Of a DNA stretch of 13,007 nucleotides, positions 12,971 to 13,007 are shown piece by piece. The translations under genes were made by a program, and so were the position numbers. The notes beneath the pieces are model-generated. The model saw only the letters and a list, made by a program, of their open reading frames with translations. It made no database searches and was not told the DNA's origin. Position 1 is the stretch's first letter. The number at the start of each line of letters is the position of its first letter. Where the stretch lies: positions 1 to 13,007 of the forward strand of contig JAEWMY010000011.1 in NCBI GenBank assembly GCA_023393015.1, written 5' to 3'. Source of the stretch: Spirochaetota bacterium (lineage in GTDB: Bacteria; Spirochaetota; Spirochaetia; Treponematales; Treponemataceae).

Positions 12971-13007
12971 TCGGTTTTTCGCGTCGCCACTTTACCGGGG
13001 AACGGTA

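Overview
The window looks like chromosomal core DNA of a GC-rich spirochaete, most likely a relative of the free-living or gut treponemes. This assignment is inferred from content: a DUF2259 secreted protein, a large TPR membrane protein resembling the periplasmic flagellar collar protein FlcA of Borrelia, and several conserved-looking hypotheticals with signal peptides or relaxed lipoboxes. No transposase, integrase, phage gene or CRISPR array is visible.

Layout. Positions 1-344 carry the lysine/alanine-rich, H1-like C-terminus of a + strand protein, followed by a strong hairpin (352-380). Next is a divergent pair whose ATG codons share the same CATG (909-912): a 173-aa secreted protein on the - strand and a 634-aa unrecognised protein on the + strand. 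A 796-aa peptidase-U32/RlhA-like enzyme (-, 2869-5259) with a disordered basic tail follows. Upstream of it lies a lipoprotein with a lamin-tail domain (-, 5333-6385). A 144-aa hypothetical (+, 6453-6887) overlaps tail-to-tail with a DUF2259 secreted protein (-, 6862-7542). Then come a polytopic membrane protein (+, 7637-8464) and a dolichol/phytol-kinase-like membrane enzyme (-, 8493-9116).

Positions 9175-9560 hold a tRNA-Val(CAC) locus with its own promoter. The intact tRNA (9386-9457, - strand) is flanked by a degenerate copy of its 5' half and by a 3'-half copy whose variable region contains a 21-nt hairpin. Part of the locus is a perfect 119-bp tandem duplication. The window ends with the 1094-aa FlcA-like TPR protein (-, 9653-12937), closed by a 10-bp x4 repeat that puts TGA in all three frames.

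The genes do not form one pathway. Most are single transcription units with their own promoter-like sequences. Several - strand genes have -10 boxes giving leaders of about 17-18 nt with a Shine-Dalgarno. Three + strand genes (910, 6453, 7637) have -10-like boxes 6-7 nt before the ATG and no Shine-Dalgarno, suggesting leaderless mRNAs. The most unusual material is the tRNA locus.
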